Part shown: positions 1 through 9,509 of the stretch, in pieces
Numbering within the stretch: position 1 is the first letter of the stretch
Layout: every line of letters begins with the position of its first letter
Source: Phycisphaerales bacterium
GTDB lineage: Bacteria; Planctomycetota; Phycisphaerae; Phycisphaerales; SM1A02
Direction of reading: 5' to 3'
Assembly (NCBI GenBank): GCA_022447205.1
Contig: JAKVBQ010000008.1
Span: 16,453-80,452 of the forward strand
DNA: 64,000 bases
Position numbers and translations under genes: made by a program
The notes under the pieces: model-generated
Told to the model about the DNA's origin: nothing
The model's input: the letters and a program-made list of their open reading frames with translations, nothing else
Database searches by the model: none

Positions 1-963
1 ACCCTCGAGATGTTCCATCGTCTCGCGTATCTCGCGTTCACCCGAGAGAAACACCAGGATGTCACCCTCATCATGCTCGTCGAGCAGCTCCCGGACCGCA
101 TGCTCGATGCCCGACTTGAGGGAGGGATCCTCCTCGTCGTTCTCCTCGACATCGACCGGACGCCATCTGATCTCGACCGGATGGGTCCGTCCGGAGACCT
201 CGATGACCGGGCAACCACCGAAGTGCTCGCTGAAGCGTTCGGCATCGATCGTCGCACTCGTCACGATGACCTTGAGATCGGGCCTTCGTGGCAGGAGATT
301 CCTCAGGTAGCCGAGCAGGAAGTCGATGTTCAGCGAACGCTCGTGCGCCTCGTCCACGATGATCGTGTCGTAGGCCAGGAGATCCGGGTCGTGTTCCGTC
401 TCGGCGAGCAGGATCCCGTCGGTCATCAGCTTGATCGCGGTACGACTGCTGGTCTCCTTGGTGAAGCGGACCTGCCACCCGACCATGCCTCCGACCTCGG
501 AGCCGACCTCCGAAGCGATCCGTTCCGCGACGCTTCGAGCCGCCAGGCGACGTGGCTGGGTATGGCCGATGCGACCCCCGACGCCACGACCGAGTTCGAG
601 GCAGATCTTCGGCAGCTGGGTGGTCTTGCCGGAACCGGTCTCACCGCACACCACGACCACCTGGTTGGCCTCGATCGCCGCGGCGATCTCCGACCGACGC
701 GCACTGACCGGAAGTTCGGGCGGATAGTCGAGGGCTCTACCCGAGACCGCCGCGCGGGCGGCAAGCACCGCCTCCGCCTCGCCCAGCGCGGACTCGAGCT
801 TCGAGAGGGAACGATCGATGGGCTGACCCGACCTGGATCGTTTCTGGAGACGCCGAAGCCAGCGCCCGAGCTGCTCACGTTCCCGAGCCGGGCAACCACC
901 GATGCGACGACGAAGTGTCGCGATCGACGCCGGATCCGGGGGCTGCCTTTCTTGCCTGGGCAT
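1..963 (-). CDS. hrpA: ATP-dependent RNA helicase HrpA-like, 5' part only
   Basis: DEAH-box RNA helicase; the visible 321 residues are the N-terminus and the frame stays open to the left edge, so most of the protein lies outside. Seen: Walker A GETGSGKTTQ (107-116), QPRRLAA, VDEAHERS with DEAH at 204-207, and VTSATID (motif III) shortly after. Bacterial HrpA proteins are about 1300 residues with helicase, HA2 and OB-fold domains; only RecA domain 1 and the start of domain 2 are visible here. The first about 85 residues are a charged N-terminal extension as in the HrpA family. The ATG at 963 is the first one of this frame after the tRNA region. A long open frame on the opposite strand (10-993) is a shadow of this gene. 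HrpA versus HrpB cannot be settled fully without the C-terminus, but the N-terminal extension favours HrpA. Confidence 0.9.
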   Translation of the reverse strand, partial: MPRQERQPPDPASIATLRRRIGGCPAREREQLGRWLRRLQKRSRSGQPIDRSLSKLESALGEAEAVLAARAAVSGRALDYPPELPVSARRSEIAAAIEANQVVVVCGETGSGKTTQLPKICLELGRGVGGRIGHTQPRRLAARSVAERIASEVGSEVGGMVGWQVRFTKETSSRTAIKLMTDGILLAETEHDPDLLAYDTIIVDEAHERSLNIDFLLGYLRNLLPRRPDLKVIVTSATIDAERFSEHFGGCPVIEVSGRTHPVEIRWRPVDVEENDEEDPSLKSGIEHAVRELLDEHDEGDILVFLSGEREIRETMEHLEG

Positions 964-1046
964 GTTCGACATTCTAGATCCTTGCCGAGGTGACAAGGCG
1001 ACCATTCGCCAACATGACGTCGGAGTGGGTACGCTACCGATGACCA

Positions 1047-1120
1047 GGGCGCTTAGCTCAGTTGGCTAGAGCATTCCGCTTACACCGGAAAGGTCACTGG
1101 TTCGAGTCCAGTAGCGCCCA
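1047..1120 (+). tRNA. tRNA-Val (anticodon UAC)
   Basis: Complete cloverleaf: acceptor GGGCGCT (1047-1053) pairs with AGCGCCC (1113-1119), discriminator A1120; D arm GCTC/GAGC with GTTGG in the loop; anticodon stem TTCCG/CGGAA with loop CTTACAC giving anticodon TAC (valine GUA/GUG codons); T arm ACTGG-TTCGAGT-CCAGT. CCA is not encoded, so it must be added after transcription. It stands alone, 84 bp from the divergent helicase start. Confidence 0.97.
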
Positions 1121-1164
1121 TTCGTGTTCCGCCGATGACACCCCAATCCAGAGGATTTCCTCCC

Positions 1165-1608
1165 ATGCAGACCATGTTGCACGCCATGTTGATGCAGGCC
1201 GATTCCAACAACCTCCAGGGCATGAGCAACGGCGAAGTCGTCGCCTCCGCCGCGGCACTCGGAGGCGCGCTCATCTTCCTCCTCATCTACCTGATCATCG
1301 TGCTGATCATGCTGATCGGCCTCTGGAAGATGTTCAGCAAGGCCGGCATCCCGGGCATCCTCGCCCTCATCCCGCTGGTGCATCTCTTCTTCATCCCGCA
1401 GGTCGCAGGCAAGCCCAACTGGTGGGGCATCCTCCTGCTCGTCCCCGTGGTCAACATCGTCATCAGCATCCTGATCTGTATCGGTGTGGCCGAACGGTTC
1501 GGGCGTGGCGTCGGCACCGTCCTTGGGCTGATCTTCCTGGCCCCGATCTTCACCTGCATCCTCGGCTTAGGATCCGCCAAGTGGACGCCGCCCCCGGCAG
1601 CCGCCTGA
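1165..1608 (+). CDS. small multi-pass membrane protein, DUF5684-like
   Basis: 147-residue integral membrane protein. After a short polar N-terminus there are hydrophobic segments at about residues 30-55, 65-82, 88-108 and 118-138. The pattern WKMFSKAGIPGILALIP...GKPNWWGILLL...ERFGRG...LGLIF is typical of the uncharacterised DUF5684 family, often found beside signal peptidases or in planctomycete envelope loci. The start is placed at ATG 1165 rather than ATG 1135 because GAGG at 1151-1154 is properly spaced from it. It lies 44 bp after the tRNA and converges on the small gene at 1696-1938. Function unknown; the family assignment is from pattern recognition. Confidence 0.75.
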   Translation: MQTMLHAMLMQADSNNLQGMSNGEVVASAAALGGALIFLLIYLIIVLIMLIGLWKMFSKAGIPGILALIPLVHLFFIPQVAGKPNWWGILLLVPVVNIVISILICIGVAERFGRGVGTVLGLIFLAPIFTCILGLGSAKWTPPPAAA

Positions 1609-1630
1609 GGGAACCTCGCACGGAACAACG

Positions 1631-1649
1631 CCGATTCCCCGGGAATCGG
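1631..1649. other. short inverted repeat between convergent genes
   Basis: CCGATTCC (1631-1638) and GGAATCGG (1642-1649) form an 8-bp stem with a 3-base loop in the gap between the convergent genes ending at 1608 and 1696. There is no T-run on either side, so it is at best a weak or Rho-assisted terminator. Confidence 0.3.
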
Positions 1650-1695
1650 TGAACAGGCAGTGTCAGACGAACCGAGCCCGATCCGGTGGTGTCGG

Positions 1696-1938
1696 TCAGG
1701 GACGACCCGTGACCTCGGGTTCCCTGTCGAACGCCCATCGCTGGACCGAGGACCCGGGAACCGGAGCGGCTCGATAGAGATTGCCGTCGGAACGGAGTGC
1801 GAAGAAGTTGTTGTTCTTCGTGCACACGCCGACCCACTCACCGTTCGAGGCATCACGAGCGGTGGCGGCGATGCCCACACCGACGATCGCGGTGAGGAAG
1901 AGGGCGCGCCAGATGCGATTTTCGGTCCGTTGTGTCAT
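1696..1938 (-). CDS. small exported or membrane-anchored protein, unknown function
   Basis: 80-residue protein. Residues 1-10 are basic (MTQRTENRIW), 11-23 form a hydrophobic segment (ALFLTAIVGVGIA), and the rest is a small soluble domain containing GEWVGVCTKNNNFFALRSDG. This looks like a signal peptide or single-anchor mini-protein with one Cys. The start at 1938 is supported by a strong AAGGAGGT Shine-Dalgarno seven bases upstream; a longer in-frame version starting at 1977 is not. It is divergent from the FlgI-like gene (194 bp apart). I do not recognise the family; repetition of Asn/Arg/Ser in the soluble part suggests a small beta structure, which is a guess. Confidence 0.65.
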   Translation of the reverse strand: MTQRTENRIWRALFLTAIVGVGIAATARDASNGEWVGVCTKNNNFFALRSDGNLYRAAPVPGSSVQRWAFDREPEVTGRP

Positions 1939-2132
1939 GGGACACCTCCTTGAGGTGGTCCAGCCTACAGGCACCACGGTCGAGGCGGGCCAGGCTCGGC
2001 CGTGGTCGGTCGAGCCTGAGGCCGGGAGGAAGCGCTCTCACATCCCCCCATCAAGGGTCGCCGACAGGAACATTGTCCGAATCGCATGATCGGGATACTC
2101 TGACCAAAACCGTGGTACATGAAGCAGATACG

Positions 2133-4016
2133 ATGGCAATGATGACCCGCACACTCCGAACCCCCCTGCTGCTGATCGCCATGGCCGCTGCCATCCTCCT
2201 GATGACAGGCTGCCAGGACCTGTTCCTCGAGCGGGCGACGAAGCAGCCCAAGCCCAGTCGGATCGGGAAGACCAATTTCAACCACGAAGTGGACCCGATC
2301 CTGCGTGGCACGGTCGCCAGCGAAGGCGTGCTGACCGGCTTCCAGCCCACCGTGGTCCGAGGCTACGGCCTGGTCGTGGGGCTCAAGGGAACCGGAAGCA
2401 GACTGGTCCCGGCGAACGTCCGGGCGATGATGCTTGCGGAGATGTCTCGACGCGGAGTCGGCGATTCCAGCATCGGCTGGGGCCACCTCTCGCCCGAGGG
2501 GATGATCGACTCACTGGATACCGCGGTGGTCGTGGTCGAAGGGGTCATTCCCCCAGGTGCCACCAAGGGGTCCACGTTCGACGTCCGGGTGTTCGTCCTG
2601 CCGGGCTCGAGCACCACCAGCCTCGAGAGCGGCCGTCTCTACACCACCGATCTCAGACCGGGCGCCCTCGCCTCCGGCTCGAAGCAGGCCTTCCCCCTCG
2701 CCACGGCGAGCGGACCGATCTTCATCAATCCGTTCATCAGACCGGGCTCGACCCAGAGTGATGCGGTCAACCGGCTGAGCGGCCGCATCCTCCAGGGTGG
2801 CAAGACCAAGGAGGACATGCCGGTCAAGCTGCGCCTTGCAACGACCAGTCATGCCCGTGCGATGACCGTCCAGCAGGCGATCAACAGCAACTTCCCCCGC
2901 GAACCGGGCCAGTCGGACGACACCGCCCGAGGCGAGAGCGGCGATTCGCTCGTGATCACGATCCCCCCTTCCCATGCGGAGGAGACGGAACGCTTCATGC
3001 AGCTGCTGCGCCACACCTCACTGATGGTGGGTCAGGTGGATGCCACGTCACAGGTCGTCAGGCGAGGACTTCTGGCGAACCCCGTCAACGCGCCTTCGGC
3101 ACGCTGGCGCTGGTGCGCACTGGGACCGAAGGCGGTCCCGATGATCCAGGATCTGTACGACCACCCCGAGGAATCACCACGATTCGCCGCACTGAGCGCC
3201 GGAGCCCACCTGGACGATGCCCTGGTCGTGCCGCACCTGCTCGACCTCGCGGAGAAGTCCTCCAGCAAGAAGCGCCGCCTCCTCGCGATCCAGCACCTCG
3301 GCAGGATGGGGGTCAATCCCCGCATCGACATCGGCCTGAGAAGGCTGCTCGAGGATGAGGACGTCGACATCAGGCTCGCGACGTTCGAATCGATGCTGGA
3401 GCGCCGGGATCCGATCATCCAGGAGGCCACGGTCGACGGGAAGTTCCTGCTGAACCAGATCGCCTGCAGCTACCCGATGATCTACATCTCCCAGACCGGA
3501 CAGCCGAGGATCGCGGTGTTCGGGAGCGCCGTCGAACTGGCGAACCCGCTGACCCTCAACACCTGGGAAGGCCGCCTCCTGATGAAGCGGGATTCCGAAG
3601 AGGACGACAAGCTCCAGGTCTTCTACAGGCCGGACACGAGTTCGAGGGCGACGATCATCCTGGCCCCGGAAGAGCTCCCGGACTTCATCACCTTCCTCGC
3701 CCACCAGACCAGCGTGGACGACCCCTCCCCCGGCCTCGACCTGGGCTACGGCGAGACGATCAGCGCGATCCACGAGCTCTGGAGATCGGGCTATGTCCCG
3801 GCCGACTTCAAGGCCGAGCAGGACCGGGTCCTGGCGATGATCATCGCCAACGAGACGGATGACGAGCGGATCTCGAGACCGGAATTCGACAGCCCGGACC
3901 CCCCTGCCGACTACCAGCCGACGCGGCCCGGGGACCCGAATGCCACGGACCTTTCAAGACCGTCCAGAACCGGCCTTGAAGGGCAGGGCATACCTCGCGA
4001 TACTGTACCCAGGTAG
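2133..4016 (+). CDS. FlgI-like (flagellar P-ring family) lipoprotein
   Basis: 627-residue lipoprotein. Lipobox LLMTGC puts the lipidated Cys at residue 27. Residues about 50-310 match flagellar P-ring protein FlgI: GYGLVVGLKGTGS, the segment ending TAVVVVEGVIPPGATKGS with FDVRVFVLPGSSTTSLESG after it, and the later MPVKLRLATTSHARAMTV. The C-terminal half (about 330-600) begins with a helical HEAT-like stretch (FAALSAGAHLDDALVVPHLL, RRLLAIQHLG) followed by a beta-rich part not found in FlgI. No flagellar gene lies near; the next gene is smc, 105 bp on. Real FlgI has a Sec signal peptide, not a lipobox, and is about 370 residues. Probably an outer-membrane-attached ring or scaffold protein of another machine, which is inference. 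Starts at ATG 2133 or 2139 both lead directly into the signal sequence. Confidence 0.8.
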   Translation: MAMMTRTLRTPLLLIAMAAAILLMTGCQDLFLERATKQPKPSRIGKTNFNHEVDPILRGTVASEGVLTGFQPTVVRGYGLVVGLKGTGSRLVPANVRAMMLAEMSRRGVGDSSIGWGHLSPEGMIDSLDTAVVVVEGVIPPGATKGSTFDVRVFVLPGSSTTSLESGRLYTTDLRPGALASGSKQAFPLATASGPIFINPFIRPGSTQSDAVNRLSGRILQGGKTKEDMPVKLRLATTSHARAMTVQQAINSNFPREPGQSDDTARGESGDSLVITIPPSHAEETERFMQLLRHTSLMVGQVDATSQVVRRGLLANPVNAPSARWRWCALGPKAVPMIQDLYDHPEESPRFAALSAGAHLDDALVVPHLLDLAEKSSSKKRRLLAIQHLGRMGVNPRIDIGLRRLLEDEDVDIRLATFESMLERRDPIIQEATVDGKFLLNQIACSYPMIYISQTGQPRIAVFGSAVELANPLTLNTWEGRLLMKRDSEEDDKLQVFYRPDTSSRATIILAPEELPDFITFLAHQTSVDDPSPGLDLGYGETISAIHELWRSGYVPADFKAEQDRVLAMIIANETDDERISRPEFDSPDPPADYQPTRPGDPNATDLSRPSRTGLEGQGIPRDTVPR

Positions 4017-4121
4017 TTTCTCCCGATTCGGGCTGGAGCCCGTTTCAGAGTTCCGGCGATCAAGGGACGGTCGCCGCCGCCAGGCCCGGTGCAGGACACC
4101 GGTCGACAGGAGGTCGAGCCC

Positions 4122-7100
4122 ATGCGGCTTGCCAAGCTGACACTTTCAGGTTTCAAGAGCTTCGCCGACCACACGGAGTTCCACTTCAACGAGCCGATCA
4201 TCGGCGTCGTCGGCCCCAACGGTTGCGGCAAGAGCAACGTGGTGGACGCGATCAAGTGGGTCCTCGGCGAACGCAGCGCGAAGAGCCTCCGCGGCAGCGC
4301 GATGATGGACGTCATCTTCGCGGGCAGCGCCTCCAGGAAACCGATGGGCGGCGCCTCGGTCACCCTCACCTTCGAGAACCCCGTCAAGGTCTTCGAGGAG
4401 GAGGAACAGTCCGGTGGTGTCCGGTCCGTCAAGCGGCGCGCCCTGGGCGTGGACACCGAGGAGGTCGACGTCACCCGCCGACTGTTCAGCGACGGCAAGA
4501 GCGAATACCTGATCAACGGCAACAAGGTTCGACTCCGGGACATCAAGGAACTCTTCCTCGACACCGGCATCGGCACCAACGCCTACTCGATCATCGAGCA
4601 GGGCAAGGTCGACGCGATGCTGCTTGCCAATCCGATCGAACGTCGGGCGATCCTCGAGGAGGCGGCAGGCGTCGCCAAGTTCCGCACGCGCAAGGTCGAG
4701 GCCGCACGCAAGCTCGAACATGCCGAACGCAACCTGCTCCTGGTCAGGGAGCAGCTCTCGAACACCGAGCGTCGACTCAGGATCGTTCGGGGTCAGGCGG
4801 AGAAGGCGCAGAAGTTCTCCGACTTCGACGGACGCAGACGGTCACTCCTCGAGGGCATCTTCCTCGAACGGTTCCACGACCTGCACGAACGCCTGCACGG
4901 ACTGACCAGCCGACTCAGCGAGGTCACCACCGAACGCGACGAGGTCATGACCGCGGTCACCGAGCTCGAGGACGTCAAGCAGACCGCCGAGATCGCGAAG
5001 CACCAGGTTCAGCAGGAACAGCACGCGCTCGAACAACGCCGACTCGAGCTCACCAGCAACGAACAACAGGCTCGGCAGCGCTGCGAGATGACCCGGAGGA
5101 ATCTCGACGAGGCCAACCAGCAACTCCAACAGGACGAGAAGCGGATCGAGGAGCTGACCAGTTCCGTCGAGAGCCTCGCCACCCGCCTGGATGCGCTCGA
5201 TGGCGACCTGGCGGAACTCGCCAGCAGCAGTGCCGAGGCCGAGGAGGCCACCACCTCCTCCGACCAGGAACGCAGCGAGTGCTCGGAAGCCGCCGCCCAG
5301 GCCCGAGCGGAGCTCGACCGGGCACGTGACACCGCCTCCAGGATGGAACGGGACATCGTCGGCGTGGAGGGGCAGATCGCCTCCCTCGGCGAGCGCGAGA
5401 CCGCCCTCAAGGACCAGCTCGAACGACTCGAGTCACGCGGCGAGCCCTTCGCGAGGGAACTCGAACAGCAGCAGGCCGCGAGACAGCGGGAAGTCACGGT
5501 CCACGCACAGGCACAGGAGGAGGAGAAGACCCTCGGTGCCGAGCTCCACGAGCAGAATCGCATCACGGCCGCACTCGACGACCGACAGGCGATGCTGATC
5601 GGCGAACTCGGAGAACTCCGAGAGCAACGTTCCGCCTCGAACTCGAGACGCAGCGTGCTCGAGGAGATGAGCAAGGCACGGGAAGGACTCGGCTCCGCGG
5701 TCAAGAAGGTGCTCGAGGACCCGGAACGCTTCACGGGCGTCCACGGCCTGCTTGGGGACATGATCGAGACCGACCGGGAGCATGCCCAACTGGTCGAGTG
5801 CGCGCTCGGCGACGATCTCCAGGCGCTGATCGTCGACTCCACCGGCCCCGAGATCGATGGAACCCTGCGCACGCTCCGTGAACTCGATGGCCGCGTGGTC
5901 CTCCTTCCGGTCCGGACAACCGATGCAGAAGAGGGCGGACAGCCGACGACGAGCCCGAGGGCCTGGGTCCCCGGCGCGACCCCGATGACCTCCATGGTCA
6001 AGGCGGAGGGTGCCGCGGCACGCGTGATCGAACGCCTGCTTTCGAACTGCTGGCTGGTCGATTCGATCGACACCGCCAGGACCCTCGCCCGAACCACCCT
6101 GCCCCAGGGCAGGTTCGTGACCCATGCCGGCGAGCGGCTCGATGCCGACCGCCGCGTCGTCATCGCACCGACCCGGCGCGAGGACGCCGCACACGGCTGG
6201 CTCGCCCGCAAGGCGGAGATGCGTGAGCTCGATGAATCCGTGGTGACCATCGACGCACGAATCTCAGAACTCGAACGATCTGCCGCCAGCCTCGAGGCCG
6301 AATCAGGCACCGCGGTCGAGGCGCAGTCCGCACTCGCTCGCAGGATCGAGGAGGCACGCACCCGGATCACGGCAGCCACCCACCGAATCGAACGCATCGA
6401 CCAGATGATCGCACGCGTCGAGCGGGATGCCGCCGCGGTCAGGATCGAACGTCGGGAACTGCAGGAACGTTTCGACGCGATGCACCGCGAGGAACGGGAG
6501 CGACGCGAACAACTGGCCTCGCTGCGAGGCCTGCACCAGGAGCAGCGGGAGAAGGCCGAACGGCTCGAGAACGAGGCCGCGACCGCGACGGAACGAGCGG
6601 AGAAGGCACGCGAGACCCTGGAAGCCGCCAGACTCCGGCTCGGCGAGTGCAACGCCCGACTCGAGGCGGGACGTCGCGAACGACGCAACCTCGCACTCAA
6701 CCACGAGGAGTCCAGGCGCCAGCTTGCGATCTCCCGTGAACAGATCGACCACCGCCACGCCCAGGTCGCACGCTTCAAGAAGACCATCACGAGCTCCGAA
6801 CAGGAAGTCGCGGAAGCCACCGAGGCCCTGGCCAGGATGAGCGAGGGGTTCGCGGAACTCGCCTCGAGGACCGAAGCGTTCAACGCCAACCTCAACACCG
6901 CGTCGGAGAGCCTCCAGGCGGCGCGCACCCGCGGGACACAGGTCGAACGCGACCTGCATGCACTCGAGATGTCCCGGCGCGAGCTCGAGATCAAGCGCGA
7001 GGGGCTCGAGGAACGAGCGATCGAGGAACTGGAGCTCGACGTCAGCGAACGCTACCCGTCCCACCTGGAGACCCGAGAGGAGAACGGCTTCGCCGAGCTC

Positions 7101-7997
7101 GACCTGAACGAGGCGGAAGCCGAAGCCACTGAACTCAAGGAACAGATCCGCCGACTGGGCAACGTGAATCTCGATGCGATCACCGAACTCGAGAACCTCG
7201 AGGAACGCAACGAGGATCTCGAACGGCAGCTCGAGGACATCGATTCCGCCCGCGAGCAGCTCGAAGCGCTCATCGAGGAACTCGACACCGTGAGTCGGCT
7301 TCGCTTCGAGGAAACGTTCGAGGCGGTTCGGGAGAACTTCGCCGGTTCCTCCGGCATGTTCAGACGCCTCTTCGGCGGCGGGAACGCGGATCTCTTCCTG
7401 GTCCCCGACGAGGATGGCGAGATCGACTGGCTGGAAAGCGGCATCGAGATCCGCGCCAAGCCTCCGGGCAAGGAGCCCCGTGTCATCAACCAGCTCTCCG
7501 GTGGCGAGAAGACGATGACCGCGGTCGCCCTGCTGCTCGCGATCTTCCAGAGCAAGCCATCGCCGTTCTGCATCCTCGACGAAGTCGATGCGGCACTGGA
7601 CGAGGCGAACGTGGAACGGTTCTGTGCCGTGGTCCGTCAGTTCCTCGACAAGTCCCACTTCATCATCATCACCCACCACAAGACGACGATGCGCCTCTGC
7701 AACCGGCTCTACGGGGTGACCATGCCGCAGCGTGGTGTCTCCAAGCGGGTTGCCGTCCGCTTCGAGGAGGTCGGCGACGACGGTCGGATCGACGAGGCGG
7801 CCGAGGAGCGCGCCGGGCTCGAGGAGAGCGAGGTCCAGACGACATCCGAACCACCAAGGATGGCGGAAGAACCACCTCTGATCGAGATCGAACGTGCATC
7901 AGCGCCCCCGCCGCGATTCGACGTCGATGATGACGTGCCGGAGGAAGCCCCGGCAAGCCCACTCGCGAACGCCTGGAACGAGTCGGACCAGGACTGA
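4122..7997 (+). CDS. smc: chromosome partition protein SMC
   Basis: 1291-residue SMC ATPase that organises and segregates the chromosome, normally with ScpA and ScpB (neither is in the window). Walker [10 protein letters not shown] is at 31-39; two long Glu/Arg-rich coiled coils flank a hinge beginning near 537 ([15 protein letters not shown]); the signature LSGGEK is at 1125-1130 and Walker [13 protein letters not shown] at about 1150. A roughly 75-residue acidic, Pro-rich tail follows the ATPase head, longer than in most SMCs and likely disordered. Start at ATG 4122 has AGGAGG nine bases upstream and gives the canonical [15 protein letters not shown]-terminus. Complete and intact. Confidence 0.97.
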   Translation: MRLAKLTLSGFKSFADHTEFHFNEPIIGVVGPNGCGKSNVVDAIKWVLGERSAKSLRGSAMMDVIFAGSASRKPMGGASVTLTFENPVKVFEEEEQSGGVRSVKRRALGVDTEEVDVTRRLFSDGKSEYLINGNKVRLRDIKELFLDTGIGTNAYSIIEQGKVDAMLLANPIERRAILEEAAGVAKFRTRKVEAARKLEHAERNLLLVREQLSNTERRLRIVRGQAEKAQKFSDFDGRRRSLLEGIFLERFHDLHERLHGLTSRLSEVTTERDEVMTAVTELEDVKQTAEIAKHQVQQEQHALEQRRLELTSNEQQARQRCEMTRRNLDEANQQLQQDEKRIEELTSSVESLATRLDALDGDLAELASSSAEAEEATTSSDQERSECSEAAAQARAELDRARDTASRMERDIVGVEGQIASLGERETALKDQLERLESRGEPFARELEQQQAARQREVTVHAQAQEEEKTLGAELHEQNRITAALDDRQAMLIGELGELREQRSASNSRRSVLEEMSKAREGLGSAVKKVLEDPERFTGVHGLLGDMIETDREHAQLVECALGDDLQALIVDSTGPEIDGTLRTLRELDGRVVLLPVRTTDAEEGGQPTTSPRAWVPGATPMTSMVKAEGAAARVIERLLSNCWLVDSIDTARTLARTTLPQGRFVTHAGERLDADRRVVIAPTRREDAAHGWLARKAEMRELDESVVTIDARISELERSAASLEAESGTAVEAQSALARRIEEARTRITAATHRIERIDQMIARVERDAAAVRIERRELQERFDAMHREERERREQLASLRGLHQEQREKAERLENEAATATERAEKARETLEAARLRLGECNARLEAGRRERRNLALNHEESRRQLAISREQIDHRHAQVARFKKTITSSEQEVAEATEALARMSEGFAELASRTEAFNANLNTASESLQAARTRGTQVERDLHALEMSRRELEIKREGLEERAIEELELDVSERYPSHLETREENGFAELDLNEAEAEATELKEQIRRLGNVNLDAITELENLEERNEDLERQLEDIDSAREQLEALIEELDTVSRLRFEETFEAVRENFAGSSGMFRRLFGGGNADLFLVPDEDGEIDWLESGIEIRAKPPGKEPRVINQLSGGEKTMTAVALLLAIFQSKPSPFCILDEVDAALDEANVERFCAVVRQFLDKSHFIIITHHKTTMRLCNRLYGVTMPQRGVSKRVAVRFEEVGDDGRIDEAAEERAGLEESEVQTTSEPPRMAEEPPLIEIERASAPPPRFDVDDDVPEEAPASPLANAWNESDQD

Positions 7998-8035
7998 GCC
8001 GGTCCCGGTCCGTCGACCATCCGTCGGTGTGAAGC

Positions 8036-8638
8036 CTAGCCGTCGCCCTTGGGGGCGGATGCTTTCTCGGCGGACGCAGCGGATGCCAGGACACCCAGTC
8101 GAGACCGGAACGCCGCGTGCAGTGCGACGTACTCCGACCTGATCCGATCGAGTTCCTCCCGCCGGGACGAACTGGGTTCGTTCTTCGAGAGAGCGGCGGC
8201 CAGTGCGGCAATGTAGTCGGTGACCTTGAGCTGGGAGAGGATCAGGTCGACTTCCAGGGTCCGGCCGTCCCCGCCGAGGAGGGCGATCGTCGTTCGGTTC
8301 GCGATCCAGTCGCGCGCCTCGATCTCGGGCAACGGAAGCCAGGTCCTCGACGAATCGATCGGTGGCGGGCCGGCGAAGAGTGATTCCAGTGCCTTCGCCG
8401 ATCGTTCCGACGTGGTCGCGATGCGCCGGATGAGGGTCGCGGTTTCCGGGGGCACGGTCTTGATCGAGAGAAGCCCCCCCACCCGTGCTTCATCCTTGAG
8501 GGTGTCGAGCAGGAGGGCATGGCCCGCATCACGCTGAAGCGCGGGCCCCGCATGTTCGGGCAGCGGACCCGGCACCACGACCTTGCAACCCGTCACTGCA
8601 AGCAGGGACACCACGAACAGCAGGCGAAGCGAATTCAT
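8036..8638 (-). CDS. lipoprotein of unknown function
   Basis: 200-residue predicted lipoprotein: hydrophobic signal with lipobox LAVTGC, lipidated Cys18. The mature part is mostly helical, with a middle stretch WLPLPEIEARDWIANRTT and a C-terminal helix rich in Arg/Glu/Ala. No known domain recognised. Its ATG overlaps the stop of the upstream hydrolase by four bases (ATGA, 8635-8638), so it is translationally coupled and belongs to the isocitrate dehydrogenase - hydrolase - lipoprotein operon. It converges on smc, with only 38 bp between stops. Confidence 0.75.
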   Translation of the reverse strand: MNSLRLLFVVSLLAVTGCKVVVPGPLPEHAGPALQRDAGHALLLDTLKDEARVGGLLSIKTVPPETATLIRRIATTSERSAKALESLFAGPPPIDSSRTWLPLPEIEARDWIANRTTIALLGGDGRTLEVDLILSQLKVTDYIAALAAALSKNEPSSSRREELDRIRSEYVALHAAFRSRLGVLASAASAEKASAPKGDG

Positions 8639-9495
8639 GAGGCCTCCTCTTCGCCGAGGACCTCGAGCACCCGGTCCAGGAGGACCTGGAGCTCCGGTGA
8701 GGGCACGCCATCGGCCGGGAAGGGATTCGCCACGTTGAAGACGTGATTGCCACCAGGCACGAGGATCGGGTCACCGCCCGCGGCAACGGCGAGGACCCGT
8801 GCGGCTTCGGCGGGGACCGTGGGGTCCGCCTCGCCATGGAACACCGTCAGTCGCCTGCCAAGGCGCGCGGCATGAGCGGGTACGTCATGCGACTCGGGGT
8901 CCGCGTCGACTTCGTCATGGAACGCCCTGCCCACCCTGAGGAGCTGGCCCGTTCGCGCCGACTCGACCTCGAGGAAGCCCTCGGCATCCAGCTGAGCACG
9001 CTCCTCGGATCCGAGATCGGAGGTGCCTCGGGTCGACGAGGGAGCGGAGACGCTGATCACGTGATCGACGGCATCGGTCCTTCCGGCCATGAGGATCGAG
9101 GCGACCCCGCCCCGGGAATGCCCGAGCAGGGTGATCGGCAGCGCCGGTTCGATACCGGGCACGGCTCCGGAACGGATCGCATCCACCAGGGCTTCCAGGT
9201 CCTGCACCTGGCGGTTCCAGGTGTCGCGCTCGAAGAGGTCCGGACGGGCGAAGGTCTCGAATGCCCGTGTCATCCCGGAATGGGCCAGGTTGACGCGCAC
9301 CACATGCTGCCCCACCGTGGCGAGCTGCCGGGCGAGGAACGGGAACATCCCGTAGTCCTTGTATCCCTTGAACCCATGCACCACGATGACGGTCCCTCGA
9401 GCCGGACCTGATGGATGGTCCAGGTCGCAGACGAGCGGAACGGGACCCTCGGGATGGATCACGGACAGGTCGAAGGGTTCGGTGCTGTTCGTCAT
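8635..9495 (-). CDS. alpha/beta hydrolase
   Basis: 286-residue alpha/beta-fold serine hydrolase without a signal peptide, so cytoplasmic. Seen: oxyanion region VIVVHGFKGYKDYGMFP, nucleophile elbow GHSRGG, acid loop HGEADPTVP, and C-terminal GGNHVFN carrying the probable catalytic His. The spacing fits a small carboxylesterase or dienelactone-hydrolase-like enzyme of the kind that follows VHGFKG. Substrate is not predictable. The gene begins 14 bp after the isocitrate dehydrogenase stop and overlaps the lipoprotein start by four bases, so the three are very likely one transcript. Confidence 0.85.
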   Translation of the reverse strand: MTNSTEPFDLSVIHPEGPVPLVCDLDHPSGPARGTVIVVHGFKGYKDYGMFPFLARQLATVGQHVVRVNLAHSGMTRAFETFARPDLFERDTWNRQVQDLEALVDAIRSGAVPGIEPALPITLLGHSRGGVASILMAGRTDAVDHVISVSAPSSTRGTSDLGSEERAQLDAEGFLEVESARTGQLLRVGRAFHDEVDADPESHDVPAHAARLGRRLTVFHGEADPTVPAEAARVLAVAAGGDPILVPGGNHVFNVANPFPADGVPSPELQVLLDRVLEVLGEEEAS

Positions 9496-9509
9496 CCGGG
9501 AACCACCAG

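Noticed and set aside
10-993. Long open frame on the plus strand over the HrpA start
   Set aside because: It is antisense to the helicase, which has Walker A, DEAH and SAT motifs; the antisense product is Arg/Asp-rich with no domain.
5009-6994. 661-residue Ser/Arg-rich frame opposite smc
   Set aside because: Comes from the antisense of Glu/Arg codons in the coiled coil; not a real gene.
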